This document shows positions 12,794 through 24,000 of a DNA stretch of 64,000 nucleotides, one piece after another. This DNA comes from Manihot esculenta (taxonomy: Eukaryota; Streptophyta; Magnoliopsida; Malpighiales; Euphorbiaceae): contig NC_035161.2 of assembly GCF_001659605.2 (NCBI RefSeq), positions 26,335,691 to 26,399,690 on the forward strand, given 5' to 3'. How positions within the stretch are numbered: position 1 is the first letter of the stretch; each line of letters opens with the position of its first letter. The translations under genes and the position numbers were made by a program. The notes under the pieces are model-generated. The model had not been told where the DNA came from. It was given only the letters and a program-made list of their open reading frames with translations, and did no database searches.

Positions 12794-15074
12794 TGTAACA
12801 ACCCGCTTACCGGACCATTACCGGCACTAGGATCCAGATCGGCTTAAGGCCGCCGGGACCCGTAGTAAGCCTACTGTTAACTCTGTGTACCTGATAAATT
12901 CCATACATGATCAAACTTAAGCTTAAAACTGTTACTTACTCTTTTCTCTTTTTTTTTTTTTTTTCTTTGCTTGACTTTCTGTAACACTGAAACTTTTCTC
13001 ATCAACTAAGCCTGGACTATGCATGCTCTGTCTATATGCACTCGAAGAGTAATACCTGCTATGGTACCATACAGTAACTACAGAGATAGAGATACTACCA
13101 TGCACCAAGCCTAGCTCTCATAACAACATTATCTCAAACATATATAACATAAAAGGATCATGTATAAAGGAATAACAAGCACTAGGGCCAAGCACAATTC
13201 TATAACTCAGTACATAACTTACTATTACATCATTTCGCTACATTACATAAACTCTGTACTGTACATCATTATCATGTCCACTACTCTATACTATTACATA
13301 TGCCTTTTACCCTTGTTATCTCTTTCTCTTTCTCTTCTCTGAGGCCCTGTAAAATGGGGTTAGGGAGAGGGATGAGCTGCTAAAGCCCAGTGAGCGGAAT
13401 CTATAAAAACATCACATTTAAAACATGCTATCATATGATGCATCACTGCACAAACATTTCACATCTCGGATTGGACATGATCTCAAAACTCCCTCTGTCA
13501 GTGCCCGGCCCCCAAAGGAGCTCACACAGGTCTTTCACTAACTACTCATGGTGCCCGACCCTATAAGGGCTCACACAGGACTCATCCAAGGTCAATGCCC
13601 GGCCCCAAAGGAGCTCACACAGGTCATACAAGAATGACAGACTTATGGGCTATTGAGATCGCCTCGGTCCAATCCACATATACAAGTAATAATGCAATGC
13701 ATCAACTTGGTGTATACTAATGCAAAACATCCTACATAAACATGGCATTAATGATGCATGAATCATGCTAAAACAGTTCTTAACTTTTAAAATAAAGTTC
13801 TGTTCCACTCACCTCTGTCAACTGCTGAGCAGTCTCTGTAACTCTAACTCTGTGGGCCTCCTTGGTCTCTCGGGTCCGTACCTACACAGGTGGACTCAAA
13901 TGAGGACCAAACTTACTTAAACATAACTCTTACTATCTCCCCAAAACCCCTCTAAAACATCATAGGCATGCATGGAAAAATGGGTAAAAGAAGGCTGGAC
14001 TGGGCACTTTCGGCGGCTGGTTCGGCGGCCGAAACCTCCCTCCAGAGACGAAACTCATGCATGTTCGGCGGCACCTTCGGCGGCCGAAAGTCTCATCCAG
14101 AGACGAAACTCATGCACTTTCGGCGGCCGAACTTCCTCTTTCGGCGGCCGAAAGTCTCTTTCTCACCCAAAAGCCTAGCTTTCGGGGGCAAGGTTTGGCA
14201 GCCGAAACTGCCTCCACAAGGGGTTCGGCGGCCGAACCTTGCTTCGGCGGCCGAACCTGGATTCTCCAGAAAGGTAGAATCCGAGCACAACTCATGCTCT
14301 CAGCCTCCAAACTCTTAGCAAACACCCATAACATGCATACCAACACTTCTCAACTAACATATAACATAACTCATGCATATAGAGGCCTAAAAACTAGTTC
14401 AAGCCCCAAAAACCACAACAAAACGCATATGAGCAACATATGCTCAAACTCATGCTTATACCCCAAAACATGCCATAAACCTCTCCAAAACTTCTAAAAC
14501 TTGTTTTAAACATAAGGGGAGGTGAGGATCCATGCTTACCTCTTGAAGAACTAGAGGATTGATGATCCAAGCTTGGAGATGGGGAAAAACTCAATCAAAC
14601 TCTCCAAGTGCTCAACTTTGCTTCCTTTTGCTCAAATCTCTAAAACAAAGCTCAAATCAAGTTAAAACCTGCAAGATTTGAGGAAAACATGAGAAATCAC
14701 ACCAAGGAGAGCTTGAACCTACCTTTGACCCAAAAACAGAGTGTTTAACACTCAAGTCTCGGGCAAAAGGGGCTTTTGTAGTGGCCAACCGACCCTTCCT
14801 TCGGCGGCCTAACGTGCATGCGAAACCATGCAACTTTCGGCGGCCGAACTTCACCTTCGGCGGCCGAACCTGGCTTTTGTCCCCTTGGCCTTTTCATTTC
14901 AAAACTCAATTTTCTTAACTCAAAACATGTAAACATGATAAAAACACTAAAATACATCTTAAAAACCTTTCTTATACCCTTAGGGCAAGCTCCGACATCC
15001 ACGAATCCCGACTTCCAACGGAAAATCCGTCGGAACGTAGGAATTTCGATACCGGGGACTCGCCGGGTATTACA
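12794..15074 (-). repeat. T2 5' LTR
   Basis: This 2281-bp LTR is the partner of 5154-7430. It contains the same triple repeat (about 13500-13625) and TTCGGCGGCCGAA clusters (about 14005-14270 and 14795-14880). The splice-like donor AGGTAAG is at 14535-14541 on the minus strand. The second acceptor differs from the other copies (TTTTACAG followed by GG) but stays at the same place. The first bases in from the inner end read TGTAACAACCCGC instead of TGTAACAGCCCGC. Confidence 0.93.
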
Positions 15075-15779
15075 GCTGTTGTCTGCGTGCCTGGTCCTTC
15101 TCTCTGTTTTGCTCCGCTGTTTGCCCAAACAGTCTTGGGTAAACAGTCTGGTCAGTCAGTTCATCGGTTTTCTCCTTCATTTCAGCTTCACTTTGGTTTG
15201 GGCAAACAAGTTGGGCAAACCATGCTTGTGCAGTCTTGCTCTCTTTTGGGCAGATTTAAGGCCATTTTTGCCAAATTACCATTTTACTCCATTTTCTGCA
15301 AAATAAGATCAAAACCACAAAATTAGGTAGAAAATGTGTAAATCAACATAAATATCAATATGGAAAATGGGTCTAAATTTTGCTCTATCAAATACTCCCA
15401 CACCTAGCCCTTTGCTTGTCCTCAAGCAAACAGACTTAGTCAAACAAGTTTTGTTTGCTACTTGATTCTTATTTCCACTTAGGCTTCTAACCCTAGACCC
15501 CTACTTTGAATCATTGCAGTGAAGAATATATGCACCAAGGTTACTCACCTCCTTTCCTTGTTTTCCCTTTACTTACCATGGCTAGGATTTGTTTTCCTCA
15601 AGAGAGACCATACATGCACATATTGTTTGATTAAGACTTTTCTTAGCTTTCAAAGTGACTTGCCCTTACCTTGAAGTACTTTATTCAGGCTTTTGCACTT
15701 TTAATCTTGCTTGAACAAGTCACCAACCTATTGATGTGAAAGTTTATATTTTCAGTTGGTCACTTGTCCAAGTGGCTAC
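15075..15779 (-). mobile_element. A0: Athila-like LTR end and start of internal region
   Basis: The LTR portion ends with TGCTCTATCA at 15390. The following 390 bases match 41648-42051 of A6 clearly, including the run starting AATACTCCCACACC, the phrase around TTGCTTGTCCTCAAG and the end near CCAAGTGGCTAC. This is therefore the 3' LTR edge and adjoining internal part of a relative of A6, on the minus strand. It is cut off at 15779 by T3. The motif TTTGGGCAAAC or its complement recurs several times in the LTR part. No gene is present. Confidence 0.75.
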
Positions 15780-17443
15780 GGTAACGACTCGGAAACCGGA
15801 CCGCTACCGGCGCTAGGATCCAGATCGACATAAGGCCGCCGGGACCCGTAGCAAGCCTAACCTACATTCTGTATACCTGTTAAATCTCATACATGATCAA
15901 ACATATACATAAAAATTTTAAACTTTCTCTTTCATTTACAAGCTTAATCTGTGCATGTACAAACACATAAACATAAAACCCCACACTGGAGCCCTCATCA
16001 AATGCTCCAATGGGGCAACATATCATACATTAAGCTTGGCTTACATAAACATCAATAAAACATTTCATTAAAAGATTATGTACCAAAAAGGGATTAACAT
16101 ACTCTAGGGCCAAGCACAATTCTATTCTCAATACAATTCTTTACATTACATTACATTACTATACTTTACATTACAATGTCTTTCTCATGTCCACAACTAA
16201 CTATTACATAAAACATGACTTTACTCTTACTGATTTCCTGATCTATCCCATACCTGCAAACCTGGGGGATTAAGGGAATGGGGTGAGCTACTAGAGCCCA
16301 GTGAGCAGAATAGTAAAAATATTATTTTATAATTCATGCTTTCATGAAATGCATCACATCACAAACAAATCACATCAAGGATGGACTTGTCACCAATAGC
16401 CCTCTACACATTCCAATAGTGCCAGGGGCGTAGCATGCGCCTCACTAGTCTTTCTCTTACATAACATAACATAACATTCCAACGTGCCAGGGGCGTAGCA
16501 TGGGCCTCACTGGTCTTTCTCTTACATAGTACCAGGGGCGTCGAATGGGCCTCACTGGTCTTACACACTATACCATATCATGTCATCATACGAGGGCTAA
16601 TGGATCATTCAACACCCATCCACATCAACATTATATTATGCAATGCAACATATTCGTGAATTCTAGTGCAAACAACCTAATATATCACATGGCATTCGTG
16701 ATGCATGAACATGCTCTAAATTTATTTGCTTTGAAACATAAAGATCCATTCTACTCACCTCAGGCTAGCTCTGACAAGACACTGAAGCAGCTATCTCATT
16801 GCTGGGGTCCTCGGTTTCTCGGGTCCGAACCTACACAGGTGGACTCAAATGAGGGACCAAACATACATGAACATGACTCTAAACTATTCCCCAAAAACCC
16901 CCTAAAACACCTTAAAACAATCGTAGAAAACATGCAAAGGAAGGCGGAACAGGGCACCTTCGGCGACACCTTCGGCGGCCGAACCCTCCTCCATATCCGA
17001 AAGTCATGCACTTTTGGCGGCACCTTCGGCGGCTGAAAGTTCTCTCCAGATCCGAAACTCGTGCATGTTCGGTGGCACCTTCGGTGGCCGAAACTCCCTT
17101 CCAGAGCCGAAAGTCCAACTTTCGGGGGTAGGGTTCGGCAGCCGAAAGCTTGCCTCCACAGGCAGGTTCAGCGGCCGAAAGTCCTTCGACTGCTGAACCT
17201 GAGTTCTTCCAAAGGGCAGAACTCAGCCTCCTCATGCACATTTTGCCTCCCAAACCATTCAAACATGCATTTAGCTATTCTACAACATGCATACACATAC
17301 CACCAAGCATATAGGGGTCTCAAACTATCCTAAACCCCAACACAAACACATATAGCAACTCAAACAACATACATTAACCATAAACTCAACATTAACCTAA
17401 ACATGCATTTCTACCCCATAACCCCTCAAAACTTGTTTAAAAC

Positions 17444-18042
17444 TGTAACAGCCCGGCCCTCTCACCGGCACTGTTACCGTTCACGGCCCAGGGCTATCCC
17501 TCGCCTGGCCTCTTGCCACCTCGGGCTTTCCACTGGCGTCGTGAACAGCTCTTAACATCCATTCACCCTCACGGGTTCCAGGCAGGATTTGTCCCTCGGG
17601 GGAGCCATTACGGCCCGCCCTAGCCCGAGTGGATTTGGCCCAATTCCTTCCTCTGGGAATTAGGTCGCCTCCCCCACTGCTCGAACCCTTGACCTCCCAC
17701 TTTAAGGGAATAGTATGGTGAGAGTGAGTACCAATTGTGCCATTGGAACAATTGGTACTCACTCTCACCAGACTATTCCCTTAAAGTGGGAGGTCAAGGG
17801 TTCGAGCAGTGGGGGAGGCGACCTAATTCCCAGAGGAAGGAATTGGGCCAAATCCACTCGGGCTAGGGCGGGCCGTAATGGCTCCCCCGAGGGACAAATC
17901 CTGCCTGGAACCCGTGAGGGTGAATGGATGTTAAGAGCTGTTCACGACGCCAGTGGAAAGCCCGAGGTGGCAAGAGGCCAGGCGAGGGATAGCCCTGGGC
18001 CGTGAACGGTAACAGTGCCGGTGAGAGGGCCGGGCTGTTACA
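17444..18042. repeat. Near-perfect 295-bp inverted repeat with 9-base loop
   Basis: The left arm 17444-17738 and right arm 17748-18042 are exact in length and almost identical when reversed. The loop is GCCATTGGA. The only mismatch found by eye is near 17716/17770. A transcript through it would fold into a duplex of nearly 300 base pairs. Confidence 0.9.
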
Positions 18043-18073
18043 TAAAAAGGCGCCTTTTTATGTAACAGCCCGG
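18030..18073. repeat. 44-bp perfect palindrome joining the two hairpins
   Basis: The centre is TAAAAAGGCGCCTTTTTA (18043-18060), flanked by CCGGGCTGTTACA on the left and TGTAACAGCCCGG on the right. It joins the two hairpin units tail to tail, so the whole insertion is a palindrome of palindromes. Confidence 0.85.
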
Positions 18074-18451
18074 ACGTGATCCCCGGCACTGTTACCGCTC
18101 ACGGCCCAGGGCTATCCCTTGCCTGGCCTCTTGCCACCTCGGGCTTTCCACTGGCGTCGTGAGCAGCTCTTAACATCCCTTCACCCTCACGGGTTCCAGG
18201 CAGGATTTGTCCCCTTGGGTTCTCGTCAAACGCATCCTTCCCCAAGTGGATTTGGCCCAAATTTCCCTTAGGAAATTAGGTCGCCTCCCCCACTGCTCGA
18301 ACCCTTGACCTCCCACTTTAAGGGGACAAATCCTGCCTGGAACCCGTGAGGGTGAAGGGATGTTAAGAGCTGCTCACAGTGGCTGGGCCCAGAGGAAGGT
18401 CACGGGCTGTGAGCGGTAACAGGGCCGGTCGTACGGGGCCAGGCTGTTACA
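18061..18451. repeat. Second hairpin, one arm internally deleted
   Basis: The left arm (about 18061-18324) is a diverged copy of the first hairpin's arm. The right arm (about 18325-18451) matches only its outer half, so the stem is incomplete. Shared landmarks are TGTAACAGCCCGG, the phrase around GTTCCAGGCAGGATTTGTCC and the terminal GCTGTTACA. Confidence 0.75.
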
Positions 18452-18718
18452 AAAACATACAAGAAAGGTAGGATCTAAGCTTACCTCTTGAAGATCGAGA
18501 GGAGAGACGATCCTAACTTGGAGATGGGAGAAATCTAGCTCCTTGGGTCTCCAAGCTCCAAAACTTGATCTTAGCTTCAAAAATCTTCAAAACCAAGTTA
18601 AAACTTGTTAAAACTTGAAAGATTTGAGGAAAATCATCAAAACCAACCATAGGAGGGCTTGGACTCACCGTTGGCAGAAAATAGGGGAGAAAGCTCGCCC
18701 ATTTTCGGCCATGGGGCC

Positions 18719-20925
18719 TGTAACGCCCCGGAAATCCGGACCGCTACCGGCGCTAGGATCCGGGTCGACTTAAGGCCGCCGGGACCCGTAGCAAGCCTGA
18801 CATATAACCTGTACACCTGTATAATCCCATACATGATCAACATCATACATAAAAATTAAAACTTCTTCTTGCATACATGCTATCAATCACCAACTCAACC
18901 TGTGCATACTCTGAACATTTACATAAATAAAGTCCCTCTGTGGGATCTCAACAAGCCTCGAAGGGCTATACAACATATGGAGAGTTGGTTTACTTAAACA
19001 TCATAACATAAAGATCATGTAAAGATACAAATGGGATTATCACATACTATGGTCAAGCACAGCTCTATCCTCAATAACATTAATACATAAAAAGACTAAT
19101 CAACTATACATCATTTTACAAATTTGTCATGTCCACAAATCTATCTATTGCAAACATGTGACAGACTTTTCTCTTCATAGCCTTCTCTATTTATCCCGTA
19201 CCTGCAAATCTGGGGGTTAGGGGAGAGGGGTGAGCTAGATGCCCAGTGAGTAGAACTCTAAAAAAAAAAATATTTTAAAACATGTTATCATGGAATGCAT
19301 CACTGCACAAACATTTCACATCATGGACGGACTGACCCAAAAATCCCTCAGCTCCATGCCCGGCCCTATTATGGGCACCACAGGACTTCGTATTGCCCGG
19401 CCCTATTATGGGCACCACAGGACTTCGTAGATCGGAGCTATTGCCCGGCCCTATTATGGGCACCACAGGACTTCGTACAAAGGGCTAGTGAGTCGTGCAA
19501 TGTCCATCCCCCATCAACAACAAATAATAATGCAATGCAACATAATTCGTGATTCTAATGCAAACAACCTATAATGTAATCATGATGCATGAAGCATGAT
19601 AAAAACATTTAATTTCTTATTTTAAAAGGTTAAGTATAGTCCCACTCACCTCTGGCTGACTCTGACAACTCTGTAGCAGCTGGCTCACTGCTGGAGTCCT
19701 TGGTTCCTCGGGTCCGAACCTACACAGGTGGACTCTAATGAGGGACCAAACATATATAAACATGACTCTAATATATCCCCCAAAAACCCCCTAAAATATC
19801 ATGAAAACATCACAGAAAATATGCATGAAATGGTTGAACAGGGCACTTTCGGCGGCACCTTCGGCGGCCGAAAGTCCTGGACAGAGACGAAACTCAGCTA
19901 GGTTCGGCGGCACCTTCGGCGGCCGAAAGTGCCAGACAGAGACGAAAGTCTCTTTTCGGGGGCAACTTCGGCAGCCGAAAGGCCTGCCTCCCCAGCCATG
20001 TTCGGCGGCCGAAAGTACCTTCGGCTGCCGAACCTGGTTTCTGCCAAAGGGCAGAAACTTGGCTCCCTTTGCCCATTTCGCCTCCAAACCTACCAATCAT
20101 GCATATTTTTCAACCCAAAGCATGCATACAAGTTCCTAGGGGCTTCAAACAAGTATATGCCCCATCTACAACACTCCACAAACACACAATCAAGCCACAT
20201 TGTTCATCAAACATCAAAAACCTAACATTTACTCAAACATGCATATATCCCTAAACATGCCATTCTACCCCATGAATCTTGCATAAAACTTGTTTAAAAC
20301 ATAAAAAGACTTCAAGATCGACCCTTACCTCTTGAAGATCGAGAGTAGAGGCGATCTAACTTGGAGTTGGGAGAAATTTAGCTCCTTGGGTCTCCAAGCT
20401 CAAAACTTGCTCAAAACTCACAAATCTTCAAAACAAAAGGTATAAACTTGTGAAAACCATGAAAAATCTAAGGAAAACATTCAAGATTGAGGGAGGAGCG
20501 GCGAAGACTCACCTTGGCCGACAATGGGAGAGAAAAAGCTCGCCCGTGCGGACCAAGGGGACCCTTTTATAGTGGCTGGCCAGACCACGTTCGGGGGCCG
20601 AATGTGCCTCCGTATCCATGCAATGTTCGGCGGCCGAACATTAGGTTCGGCGGCCGAACCTGCATTTCCCTCACTCATACTTTCAGGGGCCTAACGTGCC
20701 TCCGCATGCATGCACGTTCGGCGGCCGAACCTGACTTTCGGCGGCCGAACCTGAGTTTTTCCTTAGAGAATTTTCATGCAAAACTCATTTAAAAACATAC
20801 TTAAAAACATTAATATACATGAAAACATTTTATAAAGCATGATTTTACCCTTCTAGAGGCTTCCGACATCCGAGATTCCACCGGACGGTAGGAATTCCGA
20901 TACCGGAGTCTAGCCGGGTATTACA
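18719..20925 (-). repeat. T4 3' LTR
   Basis: This 2207-bp LTR has three copies of a 36-bp-class repeat starting TGCCCGGCCCTATTATGGGC (19357-19478), TTCGGCGGCCGAA clusters (about 19847-20035 and 20588-20750) and TATAAAA on the minus strand at 20565-20571. Splice-like sites match those of the 5' LTR. Confidence 0.93.
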
Positions 20926-20941
20926 TTCTCCCCCCCTTAAG
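20926..20941 (-). other. T4 polypurine tract
   Basis: The minus strand reads TTAAGGGGGGGAGAA next to the 3' LTR, the same tract as in T2. Confidence 0.88.
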
Positions 20942-21033
20942 AACATTCGTCCCCGAATGTTCCTCAACTAGTACACGCATATCACAACAACATACATATA
21001 TACTAAACACATAAAACACATAGGCACTAACCT

Positions 21034-24000
21034 CTAAAAGAGATGGGGATATTGCTGGAGCATGGACTCCCGTGTCTCCCAAGTGCATTCTTCCATATTG
21101 TGGTGGTTCCAAAGGACTTTTACCATCGGGATTTCCTTGTTCCTCAACTTTCTGATCTGTGTGTCCATAATCCGTACTGGCTGCTCTACATAGGTGAGAT
21201 CCTCCTGGATCTCCACATCAGGCTCACTAAGGACCTTGCCCGGATCTGACACGAACTTCCTCAGCATGGAAACATGGAAAACCGGATGGATTCTTTCCAT
21301 AGAAGCAGGCAAGTCCAGCTTGTACGATACATTCCCAACCTTTTGCAAGACCTCAAAGGGTCCGATGTACCGTGGAGCTAGCTTACCCTTCTTACCAAAC
21401 CGAACCACCCCTTTCATTGGGGACACCTTGAGCAATACGAGATCCCCCTCCTGAAACTCTACTAGTCTTCTGCGGATGTCTGCATAACTCTTCTGTCTGC
21501 TTGCAGCTGTCTTGATTCTCTCCCTGATTAAGGGTACCGCCCTGCTGGTGATCTCTACTAGTTCAGGCCCTGCCAAGGCCTTTTCTCCAACTTCTTCCCA
21601 GCAAACAGGTGACCTGCACTTCCTCCCATACAAAGCTTCATATGGGGCCATCCCTATGCTGGCATGATAGCTGTTATTGTAGGCGAATTCCACCAAGGGT
21701 AGATGTTGCCTCCAAGAACCGCCAAAATCCAGCACACACATCCTGAGCATGTCCTCTATTGTCTGGATGGTCCTCTCTGACTGTCCGTCTGTCTGTGGAT
21801 GGAAGGCAGTGCTGAAATCCAACCTAGTACCCATGGCATCCTGCAGACTCCGCCAAAACCTAGAGGTGAACTGGGGCCCTCTATCTGACACTATCGAAAC
21901 AGGAACCCCATGCAGCCTCACGATCTCATCAACATACACTTGCGCCAGTTTATCCACAGAGTAGTTGCTCCTGACAGGGATGAAGTGAGCAGATTTGGTG
22001 AGTCTGTCCACAATCACCCATATGGAGTCTAATCTGTTGGATGTTGCCGGTAACCCCACTACAAAATCCATGGCGATATTCTCCCATTTCCACTCTGGAA
22101 TCGGCAGTGGGTTAAGCATTCCAGCCGGCTTCTGATGTTCCAGCTTCACCCTCTGACATACTTCGCAGGCTGACACGAACTGTGCCACTTCTCTCTTCAT
22201 GGCTGGCCACCAATACACCCTCTTCAGATCCTGATACATCTTGGTGGCTCCAGGGTGAACACTGTATCTTGCATTATGAGCCTCTCTCATAATGTCTCCT
22301 TTTAGCCCGATGTCATCTGGTACACATAGTCTATTCCCATAGCGGAGGATCCCCTTACTGTCAAATCTGAACTCTTCACTCTTGCCTGACTGGACAGTCC
22401 TGGCAATCTTCACTAACTCTGGGTCCTCGTGCTGTTTCTGAGCCACCTGCTCCAGAAACACAGGTGTCACTCTCATTTGGGCTATCAAAACACCTGTACC
22501 AGACAACTCCATCTGTAAACCTTCATTGATGAGCTTATAAAATTCCTTCACCACCGGTCTCCTCTCTGCCGTGATGTGGGATAGACTGCCAAGTGATTTC
22601 CGGCTTAAGGCATCAGCTACTACATTAGCCTTACCCGGATGGTACTGTATCTTGCAATCATAGTCACTGAGCAGTTCTACCCATCTCCTCTGCCTCAAGT
22701 TCAGCTCTCTTTGGCTCAAGATGTGCTGTAGGCTCTTATGATCTGTAAAGATCTCACATTTTACCCCATAGAGGTAATGCCTCCACATCTTGAGGGCAAA
22801 GATAACTGCTGCCATCTCAAGGTCGTGTGTGGGGTAATTCAACTCATGCCTCTTCAGCTGTCTAGAGGCATAAGCTATCACCCTTCCATTCTGCATTAGC
22901 ACACAACCCAAGCCTACTCTGGATGCATCACAGAACACTGTGAAGTCCTCATTGCTGGTTGGCAGAGCTAACACTGGTGCTGAAGTCAACCTCTTCTTAA
23001 GCTCTTCAAAACTTTCCTCACACTGGTCGGTCCATTCGAACCTCTGGTTCTTTCTGGTTAATCTGGTTAAAGGAGTTGCAATTTTGGAGAAGTCCTGCAC
23101 GAACCTCCTGTAATAACCAGCCAAACCCAAGAAACTTCTGATCTCCGTCACTGAGGTGGGTCTAGGCCAGTTAGTTACAGCCTCTACCTTCTTGGGGTCT
23201 ACCTCTATTCCATTCTCTGACACTATATGCCCCAAGAACGATATGCTCCTTAACCAGAATTCACACTTGGAGAACTTGGCATACAAGCCGTGTTCCCTCA
23301 AGGTCTGCAATACAATCCTCAGATGATGGGCATGCTCCTCTGCATTCCTGGAATACACTAAGATATCATCTATGAAGACAATGACAAAGTGATCCAGGTA
23401 CGGTCTAAACACTCTGTTCATGAGATCCATGAATGCTGCAGGGGCGTTAGTTAACCCGAACGGCATCACAAGGAACTCATAGTGCCCATATCTGGTCCTG
23501 AAAGCTGTCTTTGGTATGTCTTCTTCCCTTATCCTCAGCTGATGGTACCCCGATCTCAGATCTATTTTGGAGAAACAACCCGCTCCTGCTAGCTGGTCGA
23601 ATAGATCATCGATCCTTGGCAATGGGTACTTGTTCTTGGTAGTGACTTTGTTCAACTGCCTGTAGTCGATACAAAGTCTGAGGGATCCATCCTTCTTTCT
23701 CACAAAAAGCACTGGAGCACCCCAAGGTGAGGTACTCGGTCGAATGAAGCCCTTATCTACCAGATCTTGCAACTGCTCTTTCAATTCCTTCAATTCCGCT
23801 GGTGCCATCCTGTAGGGAGGGATAGAGATCGGTCTAGTTCCAGGCATTAGTTCAATCTCGAACTCTATCTCTCTAGTAGGTGGTAGTCCTGGAAGCTCTT
23901 CTGGAAAGACATCCAGAAATTCTCTGACAACTGGCACTGAGGCTGGCTCCCTGACCTGTCTATCTAGCTCTCTCACATGAGCTACATACCCCTGACATCC

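Larger units (their letters stand above)
5154..15074 (-). mobile_element. T2: complete, apparently intact Tekay-type chromovirus
   Basis: T2 is a full-length minus-strand element of 9.9 kb. It has LTRs at 5154-7430 and 12794-15074, a polypurine tract at 7431-7446, an uninterrupted gag-pol frame (7537-12525) and a primer site at 12779-12790. It is bounded by a perfect 5-bp target duplication GCTGT (5149-5153 and 15075-15079). The two LTRs differ by only about four substitutions and a T-run length that I could find by eye. The open frame, intact catalytic motifs and similar LTRs mark it as a recent and possibly still competent insertion. It sits in A0. Confidence 0.95.
17444..18451. mobile_element. 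Double-hairpin (foldback) element in the T3 LTR
   Basis: This 1008-bp insertion begins TGTAACAGCCCGG and ends GGCTGTTACA. It is flanked by a perfect 5-bp duplication AAAAC (17439-17443 and 18452-18456). It consists of a near-perfect hairpin (17444-18042), an 18-bp palindromic linker (18043-18060) and a second, deleted hairpin of related sequence (18061-18451). TG..CA termini with a 5-bp duplication suggest integration by a retroviral-type integrase. There is no coding capacity beyond mirror-image frames in the arms, so it must be non-autonomous. Each full arm holds a GGTTCGAGC motif resembling a tRNA-type B box, which raises a SINE-derived origin as an alternative. Confidence 0.75.

Noticed and set aside
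17481..18005. Two 95-96 codon frames of nearly identical sequence on opposite strands
   Set aside because: They are mirror images created by the hairpin arms; GC-rich arms stay open by chance and no family is recognised.
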